Shown one piece after another: positions 50,230-59,148 of a DNA stretch of 64,000 nucleotides (position 1 is the stretch's first letter; every line of letters starts with the position of its first letter). This DNA comes from Virgibacillus salexigens (GTDB lineage Bacteria; Bacillota; Bacilli; Bacillales; Amphibacillaceae): positions 124,001 to 188,000 of the forward strand of contig NZ_BNEO01000001.1 in assembly GCF_014905415.1 (NCBI RefSeq), read 5' to 3'. The position numbers were made by a program, and so were the translations under genes. Under the pieces are notes generated by a model, which worked only from the letters and a program-made list of their open reading frames with translations, was not told the DNA's origin and made no database searches.

Positions 50230-51513
50230 TTAAAATATACCTAGCGAAGCTAAAATAATGGCTACAATTACAGATATTACTGGAATCAAAACAGCTACTA
50301 CAAAAATATCTTTATAACTATCTTTATGGGACATACCAGTAATGGTCAGCAAGGTTAAAACAGCTCCATTATGTGGCAGCGCATCTAGACCACCGGATGA
50401 CAATGAAGCGATACGATGAAATGCTTCCGGTGAAATACCGGTATTCATAGCAATTTCGTAGTATTTTGACCCCAATGCTTCAAGGGCAATTCCCATCCCT
50501 CCTGAGGCTGACCCAGTTGCTCCAGCCAGCACATTGACAGCAACTGCTTCTGAAATTAACGGGTTTCCTTTGATGCCCATTAGGATTTCGGTTAGTTTCT
50601 CAAATCCTGGTACAACTTTTACCACAGTTCCGAATCCAACTGCCGCACTTGTATTTATAATAGCAATCACTGACCCTGTAGCACCATTATTAATCGCTTT
50701 AACAAAACTTTTTGCTTTGTGTAGATTTAAAAATAATAGCAGGGTAATACCCGAAATTAAGGCAATAACAATATCCCATTTGAAAACATTTAAGGTAATG
50801 AGAACGGCTAATAATGGTAAAAGAGATAATATAAAATTCGGTGTGGGTGCTTCCTTATTTTCGATATTATTCTCTTTCGGCTCTGTATAGGTTTCTCCAT
50901 TCTTTGTTAATTTTTTCTCTCGCCAGCTTAGATAAAAATAACCACCGCCAGCCATTATTAAAGCTGCAATAATCCCCATTATTGGTGCAGCTGTGGCACT
51001 TGTCTGAAAGTAATCCATAGGAATTAAATTTTGAATTTGAGGTGTTCCTGGCAATGCAGTCATCGTAAATGTAAATGCACCTAATGCAACTGTTGCAGGA
51101 ATTAGCCTTCTGCTTATATTCGCTTCACGAAATAATGTTAAAGCTAGTGGATAAACGGCAAACACCACTACAAATAAACTAACCCCTCCATAAGTCAAAA
51201 CTGCTGATGATACTAATACCCCCAAGATCGCACGCCTTGTACCAATAATTTTCGTTAAAGCAACTGCAACGGATCTAGCCATCCCTGTATCTTCCATTAG
51301 CTTTCCAAATATCGCACCTAACATAAACACAGGAAACCATTGCTTAGCAAAAGATACAAATCCCCCCATGTATGTATCTTTGTATGCATCGAGCAAGTCT
51401 AATCCTCCTGTTAATGCAACCACTCCTGCTGCAATGGGTGCTACCCAAATAATTGACCACCCTAAGTAGGCTAACAGCATTAATACAATCAACCCCAGAA
51501 TGATACCGATCAT
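50230..51513 (-). CDS. GntP-family permease, likely for 3-hydroxybutyrate
   Basis: 427 residues with about 12 membrane helices, gluconate:proton symporter family; GLDALPHNGAVLTLL near residue 370 is typical. In this family some members take up D-3-hydroxybutyrate rather than gluconate. Its place at the end of the ketone-body operon (scoA-scoB-bdhA-thiolase-permease) supports that substrate (inference). The ATG at 51513 is 7 nt after GGGGGG. Confidence 0.85.
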   Translation of the reverse strand: MIGIILGLIVLMLLAYLGWSIIWVAPIAAGVVALTGGLDLLDAYKDTYMGGFVSFAKQWFPVFMLGAIFGKLMEDTGMARSVAVALTKIIGTRRAILGVLVSSAVLTYGGVSLFVVVFAVYPLALTLFREANISRRLIPATVALGAFTFTMTALPGTPQIQNLIPMDYFQTSATAAPIMGIIAALIMAGGGYFYLSWREKKLTKNGETYTEPKENNIENKEAPTPNFILSLLPLLAVLITLNVFKWDIVIALISGITLLLFLNLHKAKSFVKAINNGATGSVIAIINTSAAVGFGTVVKVVPGFEKLTEILMGIKGNPLISEAVAVNVLAGATGSASGGMGIALEALGSKYYEIAMNTGISPEAFHRIASLSSGGLDALPHNGAVLTLLTITGMSHKDSYKDIFVVAVLIPVISVIVAIILASLGIF

Positions 51514-51549
51514 GAACAATCCCCCCCCTATTTTCTTCTTGTTAACTGA

Positions 51550-52728
51550 TTACATAACTTCTACTATCATGGCTATTCCTTGACCTCCGCCAATGCACAA
51601 TGACGCCATGCCATGCGTTTTGTTTTTACGATGCAGTTCTTTAATAAGTGTATATAATACACGCGTTCCACTAGCACCAATTGGATGCCCTAAAGCAATT
51701 GCACCGCCATTTACATTGACTTTATCTCGATCTAGCCCCAGTTCTTTTTCTACGGCTAAATACTGTGCTGCAAAAGCTTCATTCACTTCGAAGAGATCAA
51801 TGTCTGACAACGATAATCCTGCATTCGCCAATGCTTTTTTCATAGCAGGAACAGGGCCTATTCCCATAATAGAAGGATCTACTCCAGCTATCCCCCATGA
51901 AATAATTTTAGCTATTGGTTTTAAACTGTTTTCCTGAACAAATTGCTCTCCTGCTAACACAACAGCTGCTGCTCCATCATTAATACCACTTGCATTTCCC
52001 CCAGTTACCGTACCATCTGATGTAAAAGAAGGCTTTAGTTTTGCTAATCGCTCCATCGTTGTATCTTCTCGAATATGTTCATCGGTATCCATTAGGGACA
52101 TTCCTTTTCTTGTTTTCACCTCAACGGGGACAATTTCATCGGTAAATATCCCTCGATTCCTTGCTTCAGCTGCACGACGATGACTTTCGTATGCATACGC
52201 ATCTTGAGCTTCTCGGGAAATATCATATTTTTTCGCTAAATTTTCTGCAGTTACCCCCATCCCTGCTCCAATATATTCATCGGTAAGAGCCGCCCAAAGC
52301 ATGTCATCCATTTTGGGTGTTCCTAATTTTGAACCAAACCTGCTGCCTCTCAATGCATATGGGGCTAAACTCATATTTTCAACTCCACCAGCCAGTGCTG
52401 CCTGTCCTTCTTGTAATTGAATTGATTGCGCAGCATTGATAACCGCTTGTAGCCCAGAACCGCATAATCGATTCACAGTTAGGGATGGACTTTCTAATGG
52501 AATGCCCGTTTGCAACGACAAATGTCTCGTTAAATAAGGGGCGTTTTTAGCTGAGTGAATCACATTTCCCATAACAGTGAAATCAATTGAACTAGCATCC
52601 ATTTTACTTCGATTGAGTGCTTCTTTGCTTGCTATCACTCCAAGCTCCGTTGGATCAATATCTTTAAGAGCTCCACCAAAAGTACCAAATGGAGTTCTTG
52701 CGCCTTCTAATAGATAAACATTTTCCAT
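51550..52728 (-). CDS. acetyl-CoA C-acetyltransferase (thiolase)
   Basis: 392 residues. Active Cys in NRLCGSGLQAVINAA (about 88), His in GGAIALGHPIGASGTR (about 348) and second Cys in SLCIGGGQGIA (about 378). It splits acetoacetyl-CoA into two acetyl-CoA in the final step of ketone-body breakdown, or works in reverse. It lies between bdhA and the permease in the sigma-54 operon. GAGGAG precedes the ATG. Confidence 0.93.
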   Translation of the reverse strand: MENVYLLEGARTPFGTFGGALKDIDPTELGVIASKEALNRSKMDASSIDFTVMGNVIHSAKNAPYLTRHLSLQTGIPLESPSLTVNRLCGSGLQAVINAAQSIQLQEGQAALAGGVENMSLAPYALRGSRFGSKLGTPKMDDMLWAALTDEYIGAGMGVTAENLAKKYDISREAQDAYAYESHRRAAEARNRGIFTDEIVPVEVKTRKGMSLMDTDEHIREDTTMERLAKLKPSFTSDGTVTGGNASGINDGAAAVVLAGEQFVQENSLKPIAKIISWGIAGVDPSIMGIGPVPAMKKALANAGLSLSDIDLFEVNEAFAAQYLAVEKELGLDRDKVNVNGGAIALGHPIGASGTRVLYTLIKELHRKNKTHGMASLCIGGGQGIAMIVEVM

Positions 52729-52748
52729 GTCTGTTACTCCTCTCTTAA

Positions 52749-53525
52749 TTATTGTGCTGTATAGCCGCCATCAATAACGATCGCCTGCCCAGTGACACCT
52801 TTCGCCTTATCACTTGCTAGGAAGATGGTATAGTCCGCAATTTCTGCCACGGACAATAACCGCTTTTGTGGAACCAGAGGATAAATAACTTCTTCCAACA
52901 CTTTCTCCAGAGAAACATCTCGCGTTTTTGCCAGATCCTCCAGTTGATTACGAACCAATGGTGTATCCACATAACCTGGACAAACAGCATTCACCGTTAT
53001 GCCATCTGAAGCACCTTCTAAAGCTGCAACTTTTGTTAGTCCAATTATTCCATGTTTGGAACTGTTATAAGCAGCTTTACCCGCAAATCCAATAACCCCA
53101 TTAATCGAAGATATATTTATAATCCGTCCACTTCCTTGTTGCTTCATGATTGGGAAGACATGCTTCGTTGCAGCAAACGGTGCTACTAGCATTACCTTAG
53201 TCATAAACTCGAACTTCTCTGTCGGAAATTCCTCGATGGGAGATACATGCTGCAAACCAGCATTATTAATGAGAACATCAAGTCTTCCATAATGCTTAAC
53301 TGTTTGATCTATTGCCTGTTTTAGTTGATTCTCATTTGTTACATCACATGTTAATCCGAGACAATCATAGCCTTGTTCCTTCAATTTATTTACTACTTCA
53401 TTAACCTTTGTTTCATTTATATCTGTAAAAACAACGGAAGCATTACTTGTTAAAAACGCGACACCAATTTCATAACCAATTCCACTTGCTGCACCAGTAA
53501 TAAATACTACTTGATTCTCTACCAT
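52749..53525 (-). CDS. bdhA: D-3-hydroxybutyrate dehydrogenase
   Basis: 258 residues, classical short-chain dehydrogenase. Cofactor site TGAASGIGYEIG, NNAGLQHVSPIEEFP, catalytic Ser in INISSINGV and Tyr-Lys in AAYNSSKHG. The C-terminal VTGQAIVIDGGYTAQ closes the fold. The NNAGLQHVSPIEEFP stretch and the context mark it as BdhA, which oxidises D-3-hydroxybutyrate to acetoacetate with NAD. The ATG at 53525 follows GGGAGG by 8 nt; the frame to 53561 is too long. It follows scoB. Confidence 0.92.
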   Translation of the reverse strand: MVENQVVFITGAASGIGYEIGVAFLTSNASVVFTDINETKVNEVVNKLKEQGYDCLGLTCDVTNENQLKQAIDQTVKHYGRLDVLINNAGLQHVSPIEEFPTEKFEFMTKVMLVAPFAATKHVFPIMKQQGSGRIINISSINGVIGFAGKAAYNSSKHGIIGLTKVAALEGASDGITVNAVCPGYVDTPLVRNQLEDLAKTRDVSLEKVLEEVIYPLVPQKRLLSVAEIADYTIFLASDKAKGVTGQAIVIDGGYTAQ

Positions 53526-53544
53526 TTTTAGTTCCTCCCATTTT

Positions 53545-54222
53545 TTAAAACGCTTCTTCAATTAGCTGTTTGCTTACATGGAGCTTAGCACCTGTTGATT
53601 CCTTTACTTCATCTATTGTCCATCCTTGCGCCGTTTCTTGTAAAACAAAGCCATCCTTGGTGACGTCAATAACCGCTCGATCTGTAATAATTCGATCCAC
53701 TACATTTTTTCCGGTTAATGGCAACTGGCATTCTTTTAAGATTTTGGGTTCCCCATGCCTTGTCAAATGATCCATAATAATAACTATTTTTTTTGCACCG
53801 TGAACAATATCCATAGCCCCTCCCATTCCTTTAATCATTTTTCCTGGGATCATCCAATTTGCTAAATCACCCGATTCAGAAACTTCCATACCACCTAAAA
53901 TGGCAAGATCTAAATGTTCTCCACGAATCATTGCAAAAGACTCTGCACTGCTAAAATAAGCTGCGCCAGTAACAGCTGTCACCGTTTCCTTCCCCGCATT
54001 AATTAAGTCTGGATCAACTTCATGTTTATCCGGAAACCTTCCTATTCCAAGCAAACCATTTTCTGATTGAAGAATAACTTTTTTATCAGCTTGAATATAA
54101 TTGGCTACCTTTGTTGGCATGCCAATTCCTAGATTAACATAGGAACCGCTTACAATTTCACGCTCAGCTCTTATTGCGATTTTTTCTCTTGTGGATACCT
54201 TATCAAATTGTTTTAACATCAT
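53545..54222 (-). CDS. scoB: 3-oxoacid CoA-transferase subunit B
   Basis: 225 residues. SENGLLGIGRFP holds the Glu that forms the CoA thioester (about residue 52), and VNLGIGMPTKVANYI is the family start. With ScoA it transfers CoA from succinyl-CoA to acetoacetate. 17 bp after scoA. GGGAGG is followed by two possible ATGs; the first was kept. Confidence 0.94.
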   Translation of the reverse strand: MMLKQFDKVSTREKIAIRAEREIVSGSYVNLGIGMPTKVANYIQADKKVILQSENGLLGIGRFPDKHEVDPDLINAGKETVTAVTGAAYFSSAESFAMIRGEHLDLAILGGMEVSESGDLANWMIPGKMIKGMGGAMDIVHGAKKIVIIMDHLTRHGEPKILKECQLPLTGKNVVDRIITDRAVIDVTKDGFVLQETAQGWTIDEVKESTGAKLHVSKQLIEEAF

Positions 54223-54238
54223 GATTACCTCCCTATTA

Positions 54239-54934
54239 CTAATCTTCTTGTTGTACCGTTAATCTTTCAATTCTTTTCTCCTGTTTCCCTTCAATTATGC
54301 CATCTACATATATTCCTGGTGTATGGATATATGCTGGATCTATTCTACCTGTTTCCACTACCTGCTCGACTTCAGCAATTGTTACCTTACCAGCTGCAGC
54401 CATCATTGGATTGAAATTTTGTGCTGTTTTTGCATACTGTAAATTCCCGTGTTTATCCCCTATCGCTGCTCTAATAAGACTAAAATCGGATTTGAGCGCA
54501 GTCTCAAGCAAATAGTCTTTTCCTTCAAAACTCCGAATTTCCTTTCCTTCAGCTAAAGGTGTGCCAACACCTGCAGGCGTATAAAATCCTGGAATCCCGG
54601 CTCCACCTGCTCTAATTCTTTCTGATAGCGTTCCTTGAGGGACAAGTTCCACCTTTAATTCTCCCGATAATACTTGGCGTTCAAATGCTTTGTTTTCCCC
54701 TACATATGATCCAATCATTCGATCAATTTGATGATTTTTTAATAATAAACCTAACCCCCAGTCATCGACTCCACAATTATTCGAAACAACCGTTAAATGC
54801 TTTACATTGGATTCAACTAAAGCCAAGATAAGATTTTCCGGAATTCCTACCAAGCCAAAGCCTCCTACCATAATTGTTGCTCCATCTTCCATTTTTTCTA
54901 TAGCTTCTGTAAAGGTTTGATATATTTCCTTCAT
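54239..54934 (-). CDS. scoA: 3-oxoacid CoA-transferase subunit A
   Basis: 231 residues. Carries the CoA-transferase family 1 signature around TIMVGGFGLVGIPENLI and GGAGIPGFYTPAGVGT. First gene of the ketone-body operon, behind a sigma-54 promoter. GGGGTG precedes the ATG. Confidence 0.94.
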   Translation of the reverse strand: MKEIYQTFTEAIEKMEDGATIMVGGFGLVGIPENLILALVESNVKHLTVVSNNCGVDDWGLGLLLKNHQIDRMIGSYVGENKAFERQVLSGELKVELVPQGTLSERIRAGGAGIPGFYTPAGVGTPLAEGKEIRSFEGKDYLLETALKSDFSLIRAAIGDKHGNLQYAKTAQNFNPMMAAAGKVTIAEVEQVVETGRIDPAYIHTPGIYVDGIIEGKQEKRIERLTVQQED

Positions 54935-54961
54935 CCCTTAACACCCCTTTCCCTCATATAT

Positions 54962-54978
54962 AGCAAAAATTATGCCAA
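54962..54978 (-). promoter_or_regulatory. sigma-54 (-24/-12) promoter of the ketone-body operon
   Basis: Minus strand TTGGCATAATTTTTGCT, with GG and GC separated by exactly 10 nt. It lies 28 bp upstream of scoA, so the transcript starts about 16 bp ahead of the start codon. An activator gene with a GAFTGA motif is next door. Confidence 0.9.
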
Positions 54979-55062
54979 ATAATTTTTATTGCTTAACCAC
55001 TGTCTTCCATTTGAAATGGATCTGCATAACAAAGGATAATTCCTTTTTTACAATTTGATTAA

Positions 55063-55101
55063 TAAAAAAACCAATCTTCCACAAGAATGGAAAATTGGTT
55101 C
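55063..55101 (-). terminator. terminator of the sigma-54 activator gene
   Basis: GAACCAATTTTCCA / TGGAAGATTGGTT arms on the minus strand followed by TTTTT. Confidence 0.75.
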
Positions 55102-55156
55102 ATATCAGTTATATAAATAATGTAAGCACTTACTGTTTTCAGTATCCTACCAATGA

Positions 55157-55192
55157 TTCCGAAAAGGTGGAATCTTTTCCGGAAAATCGGAA
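55157..55192. promoter_or_regulatory. candidate upstream activator site (UAS) for the sigma-54 operon
   Basis: TTCCGAAAAG (55157-55166) and CTTTTCCGGAA (55174-55184) form a dyad, with a further TTCCGA half-site ending at 55192. About 200 bp upstream of the -24/-12 promoter, a usual distance for an enhancer-binding activator. It overlaps the end of the activator gene region. Confidence 0.55.
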
Positions 55193-56560
55193 CTAGGATA
55201 TAACATACTTTTTTAGTTTTTCATATAGACTGGATTTCTTTATTCCTAAGGTTTTCATCGCGGCTTCTTTATTTCCTTTTGCTTTTTCAATTGCATATTG
55301 AATTGCTGCTTTTTCTGCGTTCTCCAATATTTCTTTTAAGTTACCAGTTTGTTTCACTGTGTTGATTTGTGAACGCAATCGATCTGGTAGATCATCTACA
55401 CTAATTCTCTCCTGATTGGTTAAATGTATGGCTGATTCAATTACATTTTCCAATTCACGAATATTTCCTGGCCAGCTGTAATGAGTAAGTTGACTCATAG
55501 CTGCTGAATCAATATCCATTATGCGCTTGCCTGTACGTTTTCTCACTTTGTGGAGAATAAACTTTGAAATCAAACGAATGTCATCCGGTCTTTCACGTAA
55601 TGGTGGAATAAATAGTTGAACGACATTGATTCGATAGAACAAGTCCTCTCTAAATCGTTGGGTCTCCATTAACTCCTCTAATGGCTGATTGGTTGCAGCG
55701 ATAATCCTCACATCAATCTTCTGAGGCGTTTCTGAACCAATTGATTCTATCTCTCCTTCTTGCAGGACTCGTAAGATTTTCACTTGTGCACTCAATGGCA
55801 TATCACCAATTTCATCTAAAAACAATGTTCCTCCATCCGCTAATTGGAACTTACCTAGTTTTCCGCCTCTTTTTGCTCCAGTAAACGCTCCTTCTTTATA
55901 ACCAAATAGTTCCGATTCAATTAGGTGTTCAGGAATTGCTGCACAATTCACTTTTACAAATGGCTTTGTATTTCGTTCACTTAAATGATGGATACTATGA
56001 GCAAACAATTCCTTTCCCGTACCGCTTTCTCCTCTGAGAAGTATCGAGACATCTCCAGGGGAAACTTTCTTTATTTTTTCTTTTAAATCACTCATTTGCT
56101 TAGAGCTTCCAGCTATATCATGAAGCGAATACGTAATACCATGTTGTTCCTTTAATTGATTGCGATAATGTTCTATTTCCAGCAACAAATCTTTAATATG
56201 ACTATTCATAAGCATCCATTCTTTTGTATCTCGATACAGAACCGTTCCTACTGCACCTACTACATTTCCATTGGAACGAACTGGAATTCGATTGGCAATC
56301 ATATGGTTACCGCGAATGTACTGAAGATCTGCTATTTCTTCCTTACCTGTTTGGACTACGATATGCATCCGCGTATTTTCGATCACGTTTGTGACATGCT
56401 TACCAATAACTTCCTGCTTATCCATCTCAAGAAAACGGCAATAGCTTTTATTCATGTAAGTTACTATACCATCCTCATCAACAACCACAAAGCAATGGTA
56501 ATCATTCTCGAAAACGGTTTCAAAAATCTCATCTTTATAATGGGATGTTAAGGTTGTCAT
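55193..56560 (-). CDS. sigma-54-dependent transcriptional activator (PAS-AAA-Fis)
   Basis: 455 residues. PAS sensor domain (about 12-115, CFVVVDEDGIVTYMNKSYCRFLEM), AAA+ domain (about 145-375) with Walker A GESGTGKELFAHS, the sigma-54 contact loop GAFTGAKRGG and Walker B LFLDEIGDMP, and a Fis-type helix-turn-helix at the end (NKEAAMKTLGIKKSSLYEKLKKY). It activates -24/-12 promoters. The scoA promoter lies just downstream of it, so it most likely responds to 3-hydroxybutyrate or acetoacetate (inference). GAGGAG precedes the ATG. Confidence 0.93.
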   Translation of the reverse strand: MTTLTSHYKDEIFETVFENDYHCFVVVDEDGIVTYMNKSYCRFLEMDKQEVIGKHVTNVIENTRMHIVVQTGKEEIADLQYIRGNHMIANRIPVRSNGNVVGAVGTVLYRDTKEWMLMNSHIKDLLLEIEHYRNQLKEQHGITYSLHDIAGSSKQMSDLKEKIKKVSPGDVSILLRGESGTGKELFAHSIHHLSERNTKPFVKVNCAAIPEHLIESELFGYKEGAFTGAKRGGKLGKFQLADGGTLFLDEIGDMPLSAQVKILRVLQEGEIESIGSETPQKIDVRIIAATNQPLEELMETQRFREDLFYRINVVQLFIPPLRERPDDIRLISKFILHKVRKRTGKRIMDIDSAAMSQLTHYSWPGNIRELENVIESAIHLTNQERISVDDLPDRLRSQINTVKQTGNLKEILENAEKAAIQYAIEKAKGNKEAAMKTLGIKKSSLYEKLKKYVIS

Positions 56561-56674
56561 GACACACTCCTCATTTCCATGTTATTAGTTATATTATAAT
56601 TGGAATGTCAACGAAATTCATTTCTAAATAACAGCTATTTTCTGTAAAATCCTCTTGGCGAATATGTTGCTAGT

Positions 56675-56709
56675 AAAAAAGCAAGATCCACCTATAGGAG
56701 CTTGCTTTC
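56675..56709 (-). terminator. terminator of aroD
   Basis: GAAAGCAAGCTCC / GGATCTTGCTTTTTT hairpin on the minus strand, at the aroD stop codon. Confidence 0.8.
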
Positions 56710-56712
56710 ATT

Positions 56713-57480
56713 TCAATTCTTTGAATGATAGTGAAGTCTGCCGAGTAAATATTTTAATTCTTCAGCTTCAATCTGACCTGGAGCAGAAGCTTGTTTACCT
56801 GAACCAAATGTTGCTGCTGATCCTACCATTTCTCCAGCAATTCTGCTTAGTAACCCCATTTGACCCATTGCTATTGTAATAAATGGCTGCTTCGCATAAG
56901 TCGTCTTCATCGTTTCTGCAACGGCTAATAGCCGCAAAACATCCATTATACACGTTGGCATTACCGCAATCTTTAGGATATCTGCACCAGCTTCTTGCAT
57001 GGTAACTAATCGATTTATTATTTCCTCATTCGCAGGTGTTGCTTGAAAATCATGATTAGACATAATGACCATTATTTGCTGCTCTTTTGCCTTTTTCACC
57101 AGTCTCTTAACGATAGAAGATCCAATAAATAATTCAATATCAACCAAATCAGGATATTTAGATTCAATTACCGCTGTCAGCAAGTTCATATAATAGGAAG
57201 AACTAGTTTCCTTCTGCCCTCCTTCTTTGTACGAGCGAAAGGTAAACAGCAACGGAATTTCACCCAACGCTTCTTTTATTTCTGAGAGCACATGGATTAC
57301 CGTTTCTAGCTTATCCCCTTCTATTAAAGCATCTGCTCGCCATTCAACCATATCCGGATTTTCTTTTTTCACTTCTTGGATTTCTATCTTTAATTCATGT
57401 GTTGTAGCCGCCATCAAAGGTATAATGACTTTCGGGATACCTGTACCAATTTGTACATTTTTTACAGATACAATATTCAA
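56713..57480 (-). CDS. aroD: type I 3-dehydroquinate dehydratase
   Basis: 255 residues, TIM barrel. Schiff-base Lys in ADILKIAVMP (about 170), catalytic His in SNHDFQATP (about 143) and VEWRADALIE near 47. Third step of the shikimate pathway. The start is TTG at 57480, 6 nt after GGGGGAG; an ATG at 57495 overlaps that site. It is divergent from aroK, which acts two steps later in the pathway. Confidence 0.93.
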   Translation of the reverse strand: MNIVSVKNVQIGTGIPKVIIPLMAATTHELKIEIQEVKKENPDMVEWRADALIEGDKLETVIHVLSEIKEALGEIPLLFTFRSYKEGGQKETSSSYYMNLLTAVIESKYPDLVDIELFIGSSIVKRLVKKAKEQQIMVIMSNHDFQATPANEEIINRLVTMQEAGADILKIAVMPTCIMDVLRLLAVAETMKTTYAKQPFITIAMGQMGLLSRIAGEMVGSAATFGSGKQASAPGQIEAEELKYLLGRLHYHSKN

Positions 57481-57630
57481 CTTTTTCTCCCCCATTAACG
57501 TATTAACTATTTATTATAATCGTTACATAATATGTTGCCAACAAATACAGAACATCCTTTTTTGCCTCGTGCATAGATATTCAATTTGGTCTATAATTGG
57601 AAAAAATGATTGGAAAGAAAGAGGTAACGT

Positions 57631-58188
57631 ATGAACGGACAAGATATACCATTACGACAAAAAAGTATTGTTTTGATTGGATTTATGGGAGTTGGAAAAA
57701 CAACTATTGGCAAAGAAATAGCCAAAAAGCTGTTTCGAGATTTTATTGATGCAGATCAAGAGATTGAGGCAACATTTGGTTTACCTGCTTCTGAGATTTT
57801 TCAAACCTATGGCGAGCATGTATTTAGACAGAAAGAAAAAGAAATTATCCAAGGACTTTGTAATCAAAAGCTAAAAATTATTTCTCTAGGTGGCGGAGCA
57901 TTTCTTCAAAAGGATATAAGGAAAATGTGTCTAGACAAGTGCATTGTCTTTTACTTAGATTTATCTTGGGAATCTTGGCAAGATCGAATTAGTTTACTTA
58001 TTGACAGCCGACCTGTCCTACAAGGGAAAAGTCTTGACGAAATAAAAGCATTATTCGAAGAAAGGAAATCCATTTATCAAGACCATCATTCAACCGTTCC
58101 CACTGACCAATTAATGATTGATGAAGCAGCCTCTTATATTGTGGATTCTTTAAAAACAGCTTGGGACATATATGAACCACAAAAATAA
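57631..58188 (+). CDS. aroK: shikimate kinase
   Basis: 185 residues. P-loop GFMGVGKTTIGKEIA, shikimate-binding DADQEIE, the GEHVFRQKEKEII loop and the SLGGGAF motif. It phosphorylates shikimate with ATP. It is divergent from aroD with a 150-bp gap between the two start codons. GAGGTAACG precedes the ATG. It is followed by the antisense RNA region of the toxin locus. Confidence 0.92.
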   Translation: MNGQDIPLRQKSIVLIGFMGVGKTTIGKEIAKKLFRDFIDADQEIEATFGLPASEIFQTYGEHVFRQKEKEIIQGLCNQKLKIISLGGGAFLQKDIRKMCLDKCIVFYLDLSWESWQDRISLLIDSRPVLQGKSLDEIKALFEERKSIYQDHHSTVPTDQLMIDEAASYIVDSLKTAWDIYEPQK

Positions 58189-58221
58189 TAACTTGGAGTT
58201 TTCTTTTTCTTTTTAGTGGGG

Positions 58222-58400
58222 TATAATATAATTAGTTAATCATAAGATAAGAATGGTCTTACTTTTGAAGAATGTAAAGACCGATGGTGCTGGTACACCA
58301 TCGGCCATGTACAATAGCCCTTCAAGGGGGCGGCTCACACAGTTTATAGAAAATAACTACCCACTATGCTTGCCAGGCTTATGGGTGGTTATTTTTTTTG
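58222..58400 (+). ncRNA. antisense antitoxin RNA of a type I toxin-antitoxin locus
   Basis: Starts after a TATAAT box at 58222-58227 (no clear -35 seen). It contains the hairpin CCGATGGTG / CACCATCGG at 58282-58305 and the block CCCTTCAAGGGGGCGGCTCACACAG-like (58318-58342), and ends with a strong hairpin and eight T at 58399. It runs opposite to the toxin gene and overlaps its 3' end and downstream sequence. These parts recur beside holin-like toxins in Bacillus as I know them. Start point estimated. Confidence 0.65.
58352..58399 (+). terminator. terminator of the antisense RNA (overlapping the toxin 3' end)
   Basis: AATAACTACCCAC / GTGGGTGGTTATT-type arms around 20 nt, followed by TTTTTTTT on the plus strand. 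Confidence 0.85.
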
Positions 58401-58466
58401 TGACAGCAATGCAACAACTAATGAACCAAACGAGATCATCAGCACAAGCGCTTCAAACACTGTCAT
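58389..58466 (-). CDS. 25-residue holin-like type I toxin
   Basis: Minus strand gene with AGGGGGTGATG upstream of the ATG. It encodes MTVFEALVLMISFGSLVVA followed by a short LLSQKK tail, i.e. one membrane helix with a basic end. This is the 'putative holin-like toxin' family of Firmicutes, small membrane-depolarising peptides controlled by an antisense RNA, and the RNA is visible at 58222-58400. Short genes like this are commonly missed. Confidence 0.85.
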   Translation of the reverse strand: MTVFEALVLMISFGSLVVALLSQKK

Positions 58467-58601
58467 AGGCATCACCCCCTCTCCTGCAATTCAGTCAGGG
58501 AGTGAAACCGCCACCCACGAAAGCCATATTGTACAACTATATTGTAACAAAAATTATGCTTAATTCCTATTTTTGGATGTAATGCCCATCTACATCATTA
58601 T

Positions 58602-58916
58602 TTAATCAACCCAGATATCTAGAATATTTATCCGTTCAATCGCCGTCTCATTGTCTAAGGTTAATCTATTTTTATTAATATTTTTTAATTTTCCTCTATG
58701 GGTTAAATAATCTCGACCATTATAATGCTTAATTTCAATTGTCAAATCATTACATATAGCTAATTGCAGTTGAGCATCCATTTCCACAAGCCGCTGTTCA
58801 TCCAGGACAGGTTTTTCCTTATATTCCTGTTCCGCCCACATTCTATTCAATAATTCCACATGTTCAGGTAACATCATTGATGTCCATTTAATGGATCCAC
58901 GATCATTCATACTCAT
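58602..58916 (-). CDS. YolD-like protein
   Basis: 104 residues. DRGSIKWTSMMLPEHVELLNRMWAEQE is the YolD signature. YolD-like proteins are nearly always next to a Y-family DNA polymerase (UvrX/YqjW) or a small WYL protein in SOS-controlled operons. Function unknown. It overlaps the stop codon of the WYL-like gene (TAATG). No polymerase gene is present here. An SOS box lies upstream of the pair. Confidence 0.88.
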   Translation of the reverse strand: MSMNDRGSIKWTSMMLPEHVELLNRMWAEQEYKEKPVLDEQRLVEMDAQLQLAICNDLTIEIKHYNGRDYLTHRGKLKNINKNRLTLDNETAIERINILDIWVD

Positions 58917-59131
58917 TAAGCACTTTCCTTTCTTTTAACTGGTCCACATGAAAGAATGTTTTTAAAGGTAAACCTTCGCAGTTGTTGACGATAAAAACAA
59001 TATGCCAATATGGAATTTCGGTTTATTTCTACCACCCTTATTAATCGTTGTGTTATCTGATTGTCGTGATCAATATAAACTAAAACGAGTTTTTGCTTTT
59101 TTTCTTTTGAACGTTGAAGTAATCCTATCAC
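58916..59131 (-). CDS. small WYL-like protein
   Basis: 71 residues resembling a mini WYL domain (KKQKLVLVYIDHDNQITQRLIRVVEI, AYCFYRQQLRRFTFKNILSCGPV). Similar short proteins accompany YolD genes; WYL domains can bind nucleic acid or ligands. The GTG at 59131 is 7 nt after AGAGGTG; a TTG at 59149 has no site. A LexA box at 59149-59162 is upstream, so it should be damage-inducible. Confidence 0.75.
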   Translation of the reverse strand: MIGLLQRSKEKKQKLVLVYIDHDNQITQRLIRVVEINRNSILAYCFYRQQLRRFTFKNILSCGPVKRKESA

Positions 59132-59148
59132 AATATGACACCTCTTCA

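Noticed and set aside
55121-55134. cre-like TGTAAGCACTTACT upstream of scoA
   Set aside because: Two mismatches to the consensus, including the central CG, and no sigma-A promoter nearby.
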